From the NCBI GenBank assembly GCA_016271365.2, contig CM057456.1, positions 662,993,501 to 663,057,500 on the forward strand: DNA of 64,000 bases. Direction: 5' to 3'. Source of the DNA: Neoceratodus forsteri (Eukaryota > Chordata > Ceratodontiformes > Ceratodontidae). The position numbers and the translations under genes were made by a program. Below are positions 33,961 to 45,100 of this stretch, piece by piece (the first letter of the stretch is position 1; every line of letters begins with the position of its first letter). The notes under the pieces are model-generated. The model had not been told where the DNA came from. It ran no database searches and saw nothing but the letters and a program-made list of their open reading frames with translations.

Positions 33961-35100
33961 CTATACTATGGTTCTGTGTCATAAGGGTGATTGACGAATG
34001 GCAATCGTCCTTATGACGAGTGTACATCACCAAAATTCAGTTTCGGTGATGTGTAACTCCAGTGCCAGTGAAAGCAGCACAAAAACTTGTTTTTTTTCCT
34101 CTTATGCGGGGGGCTGTACCCCCCACACCCTCACAGGGAGCTTTGCCCCATGTACCACCATAATTTTAGATTCTCAACTCCAGGGGTGCATCCACATAAA
34201 AAAATAAAAAATAAAACTATCTCGGGCTGGGAGCAACAAAAGATACTAGCACCCAGTCCCAAACCCTGTATCCCGACCACCTCAGGCCAGCACCCACCCC
34301 ACTACACCATGACGCCAGCTCAGCGGCAACCCACAGCACCACCCCTCACAAACTCTCCCACCCCTCGCTCAGCACGCTCACTCTCCCCCCTGCGTGCATA
34401 TACACATGTGAGATCCCATTGCCTTTTCATGAACCCTCCCCATCCGGTCACTCTCCATACTCCCTCGCTGTCGGGTCAGTTGCCGCAAGTGGTGCCATTT
34501 TTGTAGGCACCCACTTTCGGTTAGCCTAGGTCTCAGGATACCCTATACTAACATTTTAAGTTTTCAAGGCATGCCACTGCCACCTCTTCTTATGCCACCA
34601 ATGGATCCTCCTTTCAGATGTTATAGCTGTACTTTCCCAGAGTTCTAGGTAGCACGCATTTGTCCACACTCTTTGCCATACTGGATATTTTTGTGGGGTA
34701 TTTACATTTTCACAGTATAGCAAAATTTAAGGATGCTATGTTTGTGGCCTGGAAGACAGGGAACTCTCACTGTAAGGCCCTACGTATGGATCGGGGAGCA
34801 TTGGTGAAAAGCAGTGCCACTTGATCAAAAGCCCTCCTCAATGGCACCATATGAAATTTAAAATAAAAAATGTGCTGCATACGATGAGGATGGTCAGGTC
34901 ACTAGTTGTTTCCTTATATTACAAAGAGGGATCAAATTTACCTGCTGACAGCACACGTTGCATTGTCTCCTTCGTTTCATTTATTTGTTAACCGAGTAAG
35001 AGCACTTTGTAAAACAATACCCTTTTTCAGGCCCGACCCAAACACATACAAGAATCACATCACAAAACATGTATAACATGCACCAGTTAGCAATTAACAA
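33961..35100. other. Spacer with one small hairpin
   Basis: 'CATCACCAAAATTCAGTTTCGGTGATG' (34025-34052) forms a short stem. A C-run palindrome GGGGGGCTGTACCCCCC lies at 34108-34124. A Pro/Thr-rich open frame at 34087-34506 is compositional. Nothing else recognised. Confidence 0.5.
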
Positions 35101-35109
35101 ATACATTCT

Positions 35110-35560
35110 AGACAATAACATTAGACATAGCATTTACATTCATCAAAACAAAACGAATATTCTCCTAACCTAACTTTAAACAATGTAAGTGACATTGAAA
35201 TATGCAAATTATGAGGAAGACTATTCCAAAAAAATGGAGCAGCATTGGAAAAAGCACGAGAAGCCTTTTTTGATTTGCATATAGTAGATGAGAGTAAAAT
35301 ACCGGTAGAAGATCTAAGACCCAGTCCTGTATTATGAACTTGAACAAGGTCCCGCAGAGGACAGTAGTGGCAACTATTGATTGCTTTAAAGATTTGACAG
35401 CCCCAAAAAACTGCACATTTACTAGTAGGAGATAACCACCCCAAGCTAGAATATAGTAAACAGTGATGTAAATGGCTAGAAGGGGCCAGGAAAAAACAAC
35501 AAATATTATGATATACTGCTTTCAAAATGTAACTTTCCTTTGCCCCGAGACTACAGTAAA
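35110..35560 (-). pseudogene. L2-like LINE, ORF2 C-terminus
   Basis: The C-terminal end of a non-LTR reverse transcriptase ORF. It reads 'SSTICKSKKASRAFSNAAPFFWNSLPHNL', followed by 'SLTLFKVRLGEYSF' (the W-N-S-L-P and FK-L landmarks are common to CR1/L2/Jockey ends). It belongs with the RT pieces at 36830-38275 on the same strand, from which it is now separated by insertions. Confidence 0.75.
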
Positions 35561-35769
35561 GACTTGCATTATAGTGTATGGTGGAATGTTGTTCTTGTTA
35601 AAAATCCCACCATACCAAAACGCTGTTCATCCACAGAGTCAAAAATGAATGGAACGCTGTACTGACGGTATGTGCAGAACAGCATTCCATTCATTTGGAA
35701 TGAGAGACTCGATGTTGAAATGTAAGCCATGCGGCACAAGGAACCACCGCAAATTGTACATTGTTCTCG

Positions 35770-35985
35770 TTAAAAATGCCACCACAAACTATAAAAAATA
35801 CTGGCTTCTCATTCTCGCTAAACCAGTGTGTTTTCAGCCACTTCGGGGTTTATGATTCCTTCTGACCTCTCCAGTTTCGCTCTCGAGGTCGCATGGAATC
35901 ATAAACCCCTCTGTGGCTGAACACACTAGTTCAGCATGATTGCTCAGCCAGTATTCTCTATATATTCCAACTGAGGCAAAAAAGA
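35770..35985. repeat. Fold-back MITE inside the L2-like LINE
   Basis: The palindrome has arms 'AAAATACTGGCTTCTCATTC' / 'CAGCCAGTATTCTCTAT' outside and 'CAGCCACTTCGGGGTTTATGATTCC' / 'GGAATCATAAACCCCTCTGTGGCTG' inside. The loop near 35865 contains 'CTCCAGTTTCGCTCTCGAGG'. An inexact inverted pair also flanks 35620-35700 ('ATGAATGGAACGCTGT'/'ACAGCATTCCATTCAT'). Confidence 0.7.
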
Positions 35986-36139
35986 ACCATTCACAACAGC
36001 TTGTCGTGTTGCTAATAAAAAATACTTTCATAGCTTATATAATATATCAAGTTTGCTATTTACTGTTCTGCTTACTTGAGCCACTTGAGTTATCAAAGTC
36101 AAACTTGAGTCTTGTAAGGGGTAATCATATCAGATTACC

Positions 36140-36828
36140 TTAAGTTTGGCAAGCAATGCAAGAAGGCAGTAGGGAGGCCTTAGGGGATACTGGGATGTAT
36201 AGGGAGAGGCATCACCAGCAGAAAACAGGAAGTTATTATCCCTCTGTACAGACAGTTGGTGAGACCCCATCTGGAGTACTGCGTCCCGGTCTGGAGACCC
36301 CATCTCCGCAAGGACATAGACAGGATGGAGGCAGTTCAGAGGAGGCCAACTAAAATGGTGCAGGGTCTGCAAGAGAAGCCATATGAGGAGAGACTAAAGG
36401 AGCTTAATATGTATACCCTTGAGGAAAGGAGGGAGGGGGGGGACATGATAGAAACATTTAAGTACCTCAGCAGAATCAACAAAGTCCAAGACGGTAGCAT
36501 CTTTCAGAAAAAAGAGATGTGCAAGAACAAGGGGACACAATTTGAAGATAGAGTGGGGACGGCTCAGGGGTAATGTGAGGAAGTATTTTTTCACAGAGAG
36601 GGTAGTGGACGCATGGAACAGCCTTCCTGAGGAGGCTGTGGGGTCTAAAACTGTGGGAGAATTCAAGAATGCATGGGACAGACATAAGGCAATTTTTATT
36701 GGGGTAGGAAGAAATAAGCTGTTGGTTAAATAGGATCTGCAGCTTATCCTCGAGGTAGGGAAATGGGCAGACTAGGTAGGCCAAGCGGTCCTTATCTGCC
36801 ATCAAAGTTTATGTTTCTATGTTTCTAA
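36140..36828 (+). pseudogene. CR1 3' fragment inserted into the L2-like LINE
   Basis: The 5'-truncated end of a CR1 element. The frame 'VRPHLEYCVPVWRPHLRKDIDRMEAVQRR' (36256 on), 'LKELNMYTLEERR', 'NVRKYFFTERVVDAWNSLPEEAVGS' and 'FKNAWDRHKAIFIG' is the C-terminal domain of CR1 ORF2, with one shift near 36540. The 3' UTR contains 'GGTCCTTATCTGCCATCAAAG' and ends in repeated TATGTTTC, as CR1/L3-type ends do. The same 3' end occurs inverted at 60645. It splits the minus-strand LINE, so it inserted later. Confidence 0.85.
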
Positions 36829-36829
36829 G

Positions 36830-38275
36830 CTATCCAAATTCAGATACCCACTCAATGTTATTACCAGACAGATCATGTATCTGATAATTAGGATAATTCC
36901 TGAGCATGGAAGAGGAACCAAACAGCATTACTTTTGTTTTCCTTACATTCAAAACCATATCATTTTGAATTAACCATTGATAGATATTTTGGAATTCTAG
37001 TTCCAGTTGGGCAGCAAGTTGATTCTCATCAATAGAAGGACGATAAACAATCAAATCATCAGCATATAAGAGTATATCACATAAAGAACATAAGGATGGC
37101 AACTGATCAACAAACAAGGAGAACAACAGGGGCCCCAATATAGACCCATGAGGTACACCACAATTAAGTTGATGTGCCTCTGACTGAACTGAATTAATAG
37201 AGACAATCTGCTTGCGATCAATAAGATAGTCTGCCTACCATCTAATAACATCTAAGGAAAATCCCAAATCAGAAAATGTATCCTTTAGAAGAAAATGATC
37301 AATCAGATCAAACACCCTGGTCAGATCTACAAACACCACCCCAGTCATTAATCCCTAATCATATACTCCAAGGACGGATGATGCTTTCTGAAGCCATGCT
37401 GCTGTGGACACATTAGCCTATAAGTCTCTAAATAGTGAGTGCTCTGGTCAGAGACCAGTTTCTCCAAAATTTTACTCAATTAATTTAAAATAGAGATAGG
37501 CCTAAAGTCCTCAGCTCAAATGGCTCCAGGTTTCTTTGGGACAGGTACAACACGCTGACATTTCCAAACTTTGGGAAAACTATCAGTGGTAAAACACAAG
37601 CTAAACACTCTTGACAAAGGACCTGCCATGTGAGAAGAAACCAATTTGACAAAGTGGGTATCCAAACCCCCACCACAATCTCTAAACTTGTCAGATATAG
37701 TACAGAGTAACCTGAGAACATCCTTCCTTGTCTCATGACAAAAATAGAAGGAAGGGCGATCCAGAGAGCCCATAGGCATGTTCTGAGCAGTGCTAGACCC
37801 CAAAGAAAAAGATGTATAATTAGACAAATCGGTAAATTTAGTATTTAACACATTCGTTATCACACATGGACCTGTAACCTCCTGATCATGAACCTTCAGA
37901 GAGTTAACTGTAGTCAATTGCCTTGTGGTCAAAAGAGAATTAACAGTATGCCAAATTGTTTTGGAGTCAGTCAAACCACAATCAGATTTATGCCTGTAAT
38001 AATCATTTTTTGCATCCTTAACCATCTTACTTACTTGATTTCTGAGTCACCTATAGATGTTCAGCAATTAACTTGATGGACAGCTCTTATAAGGTGACTA
38101 AGCAAGGCATAACAAGATCATAGAGAGATCCTTTCCTGCTGGCTGCTACCCACTCAACGGAATTCTTCCAGGAGCTTTGAAATATGTCTGTAATAATCCT
38201 TTTTTGCATCCTTAACCATCTTACTTACTTTATCACTGATGCCTTGTTGATATCAAGATGAGCTCAGTGATTCAC
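36830..38275 (-). pseudogene. L2-like LINE reverse transcriptase
   Basis: Non-LTR reverse transcriptase in pieces. The upstream part (38025-37516) has 'VKDAKNDYYRHK', 'SSHMAGPLSRVFSLCFTTDSFPKVWKCQRVVPVPKK' (fingers domain). The downstream part (37251-36830) has 'GPLLFSLFVDQLPSL' and the catalytic 'LLYADDLIVY' near 37070-37045, whose two aspartates bind magnesium. Stops and shifts separate the parts. FSLFV-L and YADD point to the L2/Rex/Jockey side of the tree rather than CR1 (FADD in the CR1 at 61.5 kb). It is interrupted by a CR1 at 36.1-36.8 kb. Confidence 0.8.
38075..38187 (-). pseudogene. hAT N-terminal fragment within LINE
   Basis: On the minus strand this reads 'FQSSWKNSVEWVAASRKGS', matching the hAT transposase start at 47.06-47.13 kb ('FHSSCKTTVDWVAANRKGS'). 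It is flanked by a ~45-bp direct repeat of LINE sequence (37994-38040 and 38188-38235, containing 'TTGCATCCTTAACCATCTTAC'). Confidence 0.65.
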
Positions 38276-38477
38276 AGAAATATAGAATTTGCCAGCAGAG
38301 AATGACCACTTGGTTCTCTCAGTCTGCCCAAATGTTCCCTACCTAATCAGCTCTGACTCTTGGTGGGCCCAACGACAAACTGTAAAAATGGCAGTGTTAA
38401 ATTGATCCTGCCAGCTATGAAAGGTGCTAATTGCTACCTACCTAAGTGAATACCATCATCCTGAGCTAATAAATTCT
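38276..38477. other. Spacer
   Basis: Short stretch between the LINE and the inverted repeat. 'AATAAATTCTATTG' near 38467 recurs near 39190. No gene. Confidence 0.4.
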
Positions 38478-39103
38478 ATTGTTGTCTTCTCCCAAACCCA
38501 AGAAAACGGAATTGTGAGGGCGCTCCTAGTACACATTAATCCACAGACAGTCTTCTTTTACATTTTCAAACTTCTTTTTATTATCTTAAAATGTGGCAAT
38601 CCTCAACGATGCCTTCATGAATTTTGTTGAACTCTCTACTGTTGTTAATACCATTTGCATGAATTCCTGATCCTGTCCAATCTCTATTAATATTTCACAA
38701 GTGTGCCCTTTTTAAAAAATCTGGCATGTTAAAGAAAGGAGGCAGGACGTGTGGGGAAGATTAAGTCTCCCGAAGAGAAAATATGAAGGCACAGTACGGG
38801 CTGAGAAACATGCTTGAAGAGATAACTGAGGCCGCGTAAAAGGGCACACTTGTGAAATATTAATAGAGATTGGACAGGATCAGGAATTCATGCAAATGGT
38901 ATTAACAACAGTAGAGAGTTCAACAAAATTCATGAAGGCATCTCTTGATAAAGCCAAGACACTTGGTGAAACGTTGAGGATTGCCACATTTTAAGATAAT
39001 AAAAAGAAGTTTGAAAATATAAAAGAAGACTGTCTGTGGATTAATGTGTACTAGGAGCGCCATCACAATTCCATTTTCTTGGGTTTGGGAGAAGACAACA
39101 ACA
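38478..39103. repeat. Large inverted repeat, ~240-bp arms
   Basis: Left arm 38478-38713 and right arm 38838-39103 are near-identical inverted copies ('TTGTTGTCTTCTCCCAAACC' against 'GGTTTGGGAGAAGACAACAA'; 'GTGCCCTTTT' against 'AAAAGGGCAC' at the inner ends). The right arm carries about 30 bp absent from the left ('CTTGATAAAGCCAAGACACTTGG'). The spacer is ~125 bp. No coding sequence. Confidence 0.85.
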
Positions 39104-39233
39104 GTGTACACACATCGGAGAGGCAGCTATTCAAAATTTAACACGGACATTCATCCATTTCCTGTGGAACTGTTTTCTTTGTTTGTACTAATAAATTCTA
39201 TAACATTTTCTCAAACACTACCTTTAATAGGAA

Positions 39234-39283
39234 ATGGATTGTGAAAATGTATTTCCAGAAGAGTCTGAAAAGGTATTGAGACT
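39234..39283 (+). pseudogene. hAT transposase, first codons (before Harbinger insertion)
   Basis: ATG 39234 starts a frame MDCENVFPEESEKVLR that runs straight into the Harbinger terminal repeat at 39284. If the element and one copy of ACT are removed, the frame continues without a stop into 47033 (LCKLRKPRRNNSVFHSS) and on into the BED finger of the hAT transposase. This marks the true start of that gene. A possible acceptor (ACTACCTTTAATAG) lies 3 nt upstream of the ATG. Confidence 0.7.
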
Positions 39284-39860
39284 GGCTCAGATATTCAAAA
39301 GGGTTGCCCCATGCTCAATAGGGTTGTTCCAGCGCAAGTCCGAAAATGCGCCATTCTGCAATATTCAGCGGGAGGCAGATGTGCCCCCCAAATCACGCTG
39401 AGCAAGAGTGCCATGATAATGAATGCATGCTCAACTGAAGGGGGAGGAACCATGCCTACATATGAAAAGGAGGACTGAGCAACACGCGTAATAGGGGGCA
39501 AGTGGAAGTTGCGTGATAGCAGAAATGAGCCAAAATAAAAAGGAACAAGGAAGAGGTGCAAGAACACTACAGGGAAGGCACATGTGGCTGAACTCTAGCC
39601 AGACAAACAGGGCAGAAGGGACACATGGGGCAGGACAGGGAAAGGGCACCCTGAACCCACAGGCACAGGGAAGGTGTGGGGAGCCACAGCCACAGCCATA
39701 GCCAGTTCAGAAGTGCCACACAGCACTGAGGCCACCACAGGAAGGTGTTCCCAGTGCAGGGGAAGTAGCAGCCAGGACAGCGGAGGGAACACAGAAACAG
39801 CTGCCGGGGGGAACACAAGCCAGGGACATGGCCAGTGCCACCATCCAGATGAAGGCAGTA

Positions 39861-41100
39861 ATGAGGGGGGGTGAGAAAGCAGGCAGCAGGGGGGCACGGC
39901 CGTGGACGGGCCCATCAGCAGTATGCCCCCAACAGGCAGTACCAAGCCTGCACCAGCTTTGAGCTGTACAGCGATACCGAGATCATGGGCTGGTACTGCC
40001 TGAATCAGGCAATTCTGAGGTGGCTCTTTGAGCTGTGCAGTGATGTGATGTGATGCAGGCACCCACACGACAGAGCCATGTTCTGTCAGTAGAGACTAAA
40101 GTGACAGCTTGCATGTGCTTGCTCACCACGGGTACTTTCCAGAGACCAACAGGGGACACAACAGGCATAACCCAGTTGGCCACGTCATGCCACCTCACCC
40201 AATTCTTCAGCACACTGCTGCCACATGCTGTGGAGTACATCCATTTCCCCAGCACACTAGCAGAGCACACAGCAAACATACAGGAGTTCCACAGGGTAGC
40301 ACATATGCCTGGCATGCTAGGGGCAATAGACTGCACCCATGTGGCCATCTGCACACCACCTGGCCCCAAGGGGGCCGTATATATCAGTTGGAAGGGCTAT
40401 GCAAGCATTAACTGCCAGGTGGTGTGAGATGCCAGGGGGTGCATAATCAATGTCTGTGCCATGCACCCTGAGGGAGCACATGATGACTTCATCTGGCACC
40501 AGTCAGCACTGTGCCACAGATTCAAGAGTGGGGACATCCCCACTGGCCACTTAGTGTGTGAGTATGCAAACCACAAGGACAAACATAGAGCTTGGGAGGG
40601 GCATGGTCAGAGGTGACATGGGTGGTGGCCTACATGGCCCAAGACAGGGCGAGACTGATCACCAAACTAACCTCCACTCTCTACACACAGGTGACAGTGG
40701 ATACCCACTCCATCCTTGGCTGCGCACACCATACCGGCAGCACGCGACCCCATCACAGCAATGCTACAATGAGGCACATGCCATCACACGCAATGTCATC
40801 GAGCGGGTGTTCGGGATGCTGAAGGCACATTTCTGTTGCCTGGACACCTCCAGCGGTGCCTTACAGTACAGCCCCTCAAAGGCCTGTGGGCTATTCCTGG
40901 CCTGTTGCATCCAGCACAACAAGGTCAATGACTGTGGGATAGCCATACAGGTCAAAGAGGGGGACAGTGATGGGGACGATGAGGACACCAGTGATGATGG
41001 TGATGGGAAGCCCCCCCTTGGGCGACGGGACCCCCCGACTGCTCCGGCTGGCACAGCTGCACTGGGACACCATCACAGAGGAGCACTTCAGCCAACCCAG
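39861..41100 (+). pseudogene. Harbinger DDE transposase (HARBI1-like)
   Basis: The nuclease that cuts and joins element ends. The N-terminal part reads 'QQYAPNRQYQACTSFELYSD'. The DDE core follows: first Asp in MLGAIDCTHVAI (40315-40350), second Asp in the DSGYP block after 40691, and Glu in NVIERVFGMLKAHF (40789-40830). A 133-nt intron (donor GTGAGT at 40558, acceptor CTACACACAG to 40690) joins exons in phase 1. An acidic tail (GDSDGDDEDTSDDGDG) ends near a donor-like GTAAGT at 41101; a possible short last exon is 41504-41536. Damage: a GTGAT duplication shifts the frame near 40047, and TGA at 40425 replaces a Cys codon position in NCQVV-DARG. In the family it needs its Myb partner for nuclear import. 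Confidence 0.88.
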
Positions 41101-41734
41101 GTAAGTCACGGGGCCATGTGCAACCACCAGTGGCAAAGGCACAACCCACAAACATGCATGTACACACACCAAGGGTGCATGCTGTCAAGGGAAGTGGCTG
41201 AGCATGGAACCGCACACACTGCCAGGGATGGGCAAGGTCCAACATGGCACACGGTCATACACATACACACACACACACACCTCACAAGACATGCACAAAG
41301 GGTAGGAGGCACGCCGACCCAGACCACCACCCCTAGCCACACACATGTCCACAGACCACCACGCCTACTGCCTGTCATTGTGTGTGTCAGATGCTGGGCA
41401 CCATTGCACAGTGGCATACAGCACAACGCAGGCATCATTATGCACACACAACAGTGGACAGCAGCCAGAAGGGTGTGCAGATGGAACGTGTGTGTGTGTG
41501 CAGGGCTGGGTACCTCACCCGTGCATTGCCCACTGAATGACACAATGCACACAGGGCAGCATCAGACAGTAGCCATGCCGGGAGACAAGTCAGTCATGTG
41601 CCACAGTGCCATGGCCACCATGGATGCATGGGCGGCCCCGCCGAGAACCGCCAGCAGTGACAGGCTGACCACCGGCCTCATGGAAGTGGCACCGACAGTC
41701 CCCCAGAGGTTCCACTGCGTGAACGTGACCATGC
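41101..41734. other. Convergent 3' region, AC/GT-rich
   Basis: Lies between the two convergent genes. It contains (AC)n at 41261-41282 and GT-rich DNA. Long frames on both strands here follow from composition. The acceptor candidate 'GTGTGTGTGTGCAG' at 41503 could serve the last transposase exon. Confidence 0.5.
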
Positions 41735-43278
41735 TCATACAGGGGTCTGCAACACACCGAACATGCCTGCGCCAGACATGCTCGGAATGCCCACAGCAGA
41801 ACCGGGTGTCGACAAGGATGGTGTCACATGACACTGGGAACGGGGGGTGGACATTGCAGTGCGTGGTGTCTGCGACGCATGAGCAAATAACTGTGTGCCC
41901 ATTGTGGCCATGACAGCTGTGAATGCCTGTGTCTGCCTGTCAATGGCAGCGGTCACATCCTCCCTCAACCAGTCCATCCCTGCCAGGAGCAGAGCGGTGT
42001 CTCTGCTGTGCTGCTCCTCTGCCTGGTGCAGAGCCGCACTCAGTGCATCCACCACTGTCACAAGCCACATCTGCTGATTGACTGATGATTGCAGTATGCG
42101 GGTGTGCTCATCTAAGAGGTCATCTGCCTGATTGGCATGCTGTCCCTCAGGGTATTCGCGGCCCTGATGCTCATCACCCCTTGAGGGTGGGCACCGCACA
42201 CCAGGGCCAGGCCTGGGCATGTCCACAGGTGGTGCACTGACACCGCTCCCTGGCACTGTACTCCCATGGCCATTGGCCGACTGCTGATGCTGCCCCTCCG
42301 GCTGCCGCTCTTCAGGGCTCAGTGGTGCCACTGCAGTGGCTGCAACAGTTCCACTGTCCTGGACACACACCAGTGCTGCCCCACTGGTGCAGACAGGCAC
42401 AGGCTGGGACTGTGATGATACACAGGCCTCCATGGTGGCACCACCCACAGCCATGGCCGTGACATCACCTGCTGTGTGGCCATCCTGTGGCACACACGTG
42501 TCACTGCCCATGACATTAGCTCCATCATCATTGGTGATAGATCCAGCACCAGCCCGAGTCTCAGCATGCTGGCATCCATGGACGCTGGCATGCTGGGACA
42601 TGGGCAGGGTCTCCTCCGCACTTGCTCCACCAACATCAGTCTGGACATCCAGGTGGGCCCACTGTCACCCTGGCCCCCGTATTCATGTGGAGGTGGATGG
42701 GCCCTCCTTCATCTCTATGTTACTGGCCTCAGTGGAGAAGCCCACCACTGCTGACCCATGCAGATGCTCAGGAGCTGTAAGGGAAAAAAAGTAGCATTAC
42801 TGCATGTGACCTACCCTGTTCCCCCCACACAATAGACAGACCATGACCTACCATGCAGTGACAGGTTACCACCCATCTGGAATCCACCACCCGGAACACC
42901 CTCAATGGTGCAACGCTGCATGCCACCAGCAACCCGCTCTTCCTGTGGGGTCAGGCGTTGCACCTCCGGCTGTCCCCCACTGGTCGCAGACCATGCTGCC
43001 CTGATGGCAGCCACCTTCTCTTTAATCCTCTGCCTGTCTGTGCCCATCTTCTTTTTGCACTCCTGCATGGAGCACTGGTGGCTACCATGCAGGTTGACAG
43101 CACGTGTCACCTCCTCCCATGCAGCAGCATGGGCCTGTGGTGTTCCCTGACGTCCATTGAGAAGCGTCTCCTGGTTGTGGTAGGCCTCAAACAGGGCATC
43201 TGTCTCAGCCTTTGTAAAGTTTGGCCTCCTCTTCCTCCCACGACTCTGTTCCTCTTCCTCCATCACATGATCGGTCAT
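41735..43278 (-). pseudogene. Harbinger Myb/SANT DNA-binding protein
   Basis: The second gene of the Harbinger, convergent with the transposase. Exon 1 (43278-42852) starts MTDHVMEEEEQSRGRKRR (basic, NLS-like), then a Myb/SANT-like domain: 'FTKAETDALFEAYH', 'AAAWEEVTRAVNLHG' and 'SMQECKKKMGTDRQRIKEKVAAIR'. A 77-nt intron (donor GTAGGT; acceptor TTTTTTTCCCTTACAG before 42774) joins in phase 1. Exon 2 keeps the frame to 41735: Ser/Pro/Gln-rich, then 'ADDLLDEHTRILQSSVNQQ' and a heptad-like stretch to 'MATMGTQLFAHAS'. Two TGA codons (42685-42683 and 42667-42665) interrupt it, each possibly a mutated CGA. About 490 codons in all. In the family this protein binds the element ends and recruits transposase. 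Confidence 0.85.
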
Positions 43279-44047
43279 GATTCATCCTGTGAGAATGACA
43301 GGTATTACCTGTGACTGTGCAGTCCCATGCATGTCCCAAACACCACAGTCCACACTCCCAAACAGCATGCAATTCACCGGAATAGACTGCAGTAACCGAC
43401 TAAGGCCAGTGCAGCCCAATGTCACATTTTTATAGTGCAACCCATGCAAATGAGGCAAGGTGCATCTTTAAGTGGATGCAAATGCAGTGACTGTGCCATT
43501 GAATGGCTGATTTGCATATGCTGGCTAAATATCACGCTGTTGCACTTTGCGCAATTGTGTTGAATGTGCTGAGCCAAGGGTGCAGTTCTGTGACATGCAC
43601 AGTACACACCTAACTGCGCATGTCCGGGTTGATGACACAGGTGCCTGCCATGCTGCTAACATGCTGTGCATGGGAGGCAATGCAGGGCACGGCCACCAAT
43701 GTGCCAGTGGCGCTACAGCGCTGTTCACCTATATGGCGCTGTGGCACTGGGGCATCATAGGCGCACTAGGGCAAGAGCACTGTAGGCCACTACAGGAGGT
43801 GGCACACAGGCACCCAATTGCACTACACACATTGGGTTCCAATCGCGCTGTGACTGTCCATGCGCCAGAGACCCTTGACCCTGTGCCCAACTTTTGCCCC
43901 CTAGGCGCCATGCATCAGGCATGGGTGCACCACTATCGCGCTGTTCAGTGACAGCGTGATAGAGAATGGCAGCGCTATACCACACAGCATCTGCACGTGG
44001 CAGGACCACTCTGCAGAGTGCCATTTTGATTGAACCAGACAGCAGAG
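43279..44047. promoter_or_regulatory. Divergent intergenic region of the Harbinger (shared promoter candidate)
   Basis: About 770 bp between the divergent Myb gene (-) and third gene (+). 'CATTTTTATAGTGCAA' near 43424 is a weak TATA-like word. 'GCAAATGAGGCAAGG' and 'TTGCATATGC' (43513-43521) are octamer-like. 'GAATATCACGC'-type terminal words recur ('AAATATCACGCTGTTGCAC'). It is the natural place for promoters of both genes; no element is proven. Confidence 0.4.
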
Positions 44048-44324
44048 ATGGCGGGGAGGCATGCTGTGGTTTGGAGCCAGGTAGAGTTTGCCAACCTGGT
44101 GGCGATAGTTGAGCCTCATGCTGGGGCTTTGTTTGGAGAGGCACCCCTAGACAGGGCCAGGAGTGTGGTCTGGCAGGAGGTGGCCGACACCCCAGAGGAG
44201 GCCACCGGTACAGGGTGGACAGCGGAGCAGTACTGCCACCGTTATGGGGACCTGAGGTGCAGGGATCCGGACTTGCTTACCCGCCTGTGGGCACGTGCCA
44301 GGAGGGACACAGTGCCATGGCCAG
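44048..44324 (+). CDS. Third Harbinger gene, exon 1 (Myb/SANT-like helix domain)
   Basis: Start ATG 44048 in a good context (AGAGATGGCG). Residues 9-70 show the Trp-spaced helices of a Myb/SANT or trihelix-type domain: VVWSQVEFANLVAIV (W9), SVVWQEVADTP (W42), then W57 and 'EQYCHRYGDLR', then 'LLTRLWARARRD'. The donor GTAGGT follows 44324 in phase 1. It has no stop. The exon resembles exon 1 at 17757, so it may belong to a family of transposon-borne DNA-binding proteins. Usual Harbingers have two genes; this is an addition. Partner or target is unknown. Confidence 0.7.
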
Positions 44325-44535
44325 GTAGGTGCAACACCCATACACTTTTATAGTCCATACGGCTATCATGGTTGCATGTGTCCGGCACATGGGGGGGGCC
44401 GTCTGGTGTTGGCCGTGGTGGTGATATCGGGGTGTGGGGTGGATGGGTATGGCTGTGTGGGATTGCACACACATGGAGTTGGGGATTTTGCTACTGGATT
44501 GTACTGATGTTCCTTTCTCCATGTTTGCACCTTAG

Positions 44536-44640
44536 GGCTAGAAGAACGGTGGCAGAACAGGGACAGGAGGTGCCGCATGGAGGAGCAGTGGGACAGGATG
44601 GGTGATGGTGGTCCACGGTGCATGGATCAGCCTGATGATG
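44536..44640 (+). CDS. Third Harbinger gene, exon 2
   Basis: A 105-nt exon. Acceptor TTTCTCCATGTTTGCACCTTAG, donor GTGAGT at 44641, phase 1 in and out, no stop. It encodes a charged helix (GLEERWQNRDRRCRMEEQWD), which continues the basic helical character of exon 1, then an acidic end (QPDD). The 211-nt intron before it is TG-rich. The strong sites on both sides and preserved frame argue for a real exon. Confidence 0.68.
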
Positions 44641-45100
44641 GTGAGTGCCTTACATCCATGATTACTATTGCATACTGTATAACTGGTCCAGCAGTGGGGC
44701 GTGGCCACCATCCATTGACACCACTGCCATGCACGCAACTTGTTACAGTCAGCACTGTCCAGTGGCACTGCATGTCTGGGAGTGCATCAGTGGTGGTCCA
44801 TGCATGCACTGGGCACATGGCTGTGGCACTGCCTTCCCACTGCATAGCCAAGTCACTGTACAGCCATGGTGGTGCTGTGCAGGACATGGGCAGTGGGTGT
44901 GTGCAGTGGTCCACATGGCTGTGCCTGCCTGGGTGGGCAGGTCTTGTGGACGCGGTCACTGTGGGTGGTCGCACACCATCACAGGGGTGTGGCACATGGC
45001 TGTATGCCATGCACAATGGGTGGGCTGCAGGGGGATGGACAGTCACACCTATGGACTCTGCTCCTTCGTCCTAGGTGGCCGGTGACTCCTGCAAATACAG

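Noticed and set aside
34087..34506. Pro/Thr/Ser-rich 139-codon frame
   Set aside because: C-rich composition only; no start context, splice site or known motif.
41106..41552. Minus-strand frame of 148 codons between the convergent Harbinger genes
   Set aside because: His/Cys/Val-rich translation of GT/CA repeats.
40558..41913. 451-codon open frame taken as one protein
   Set aside because: Only 40691-41100 is transposase. The first 133 nt are intron and the part after 41100 is low-complexity intergenic DNA.
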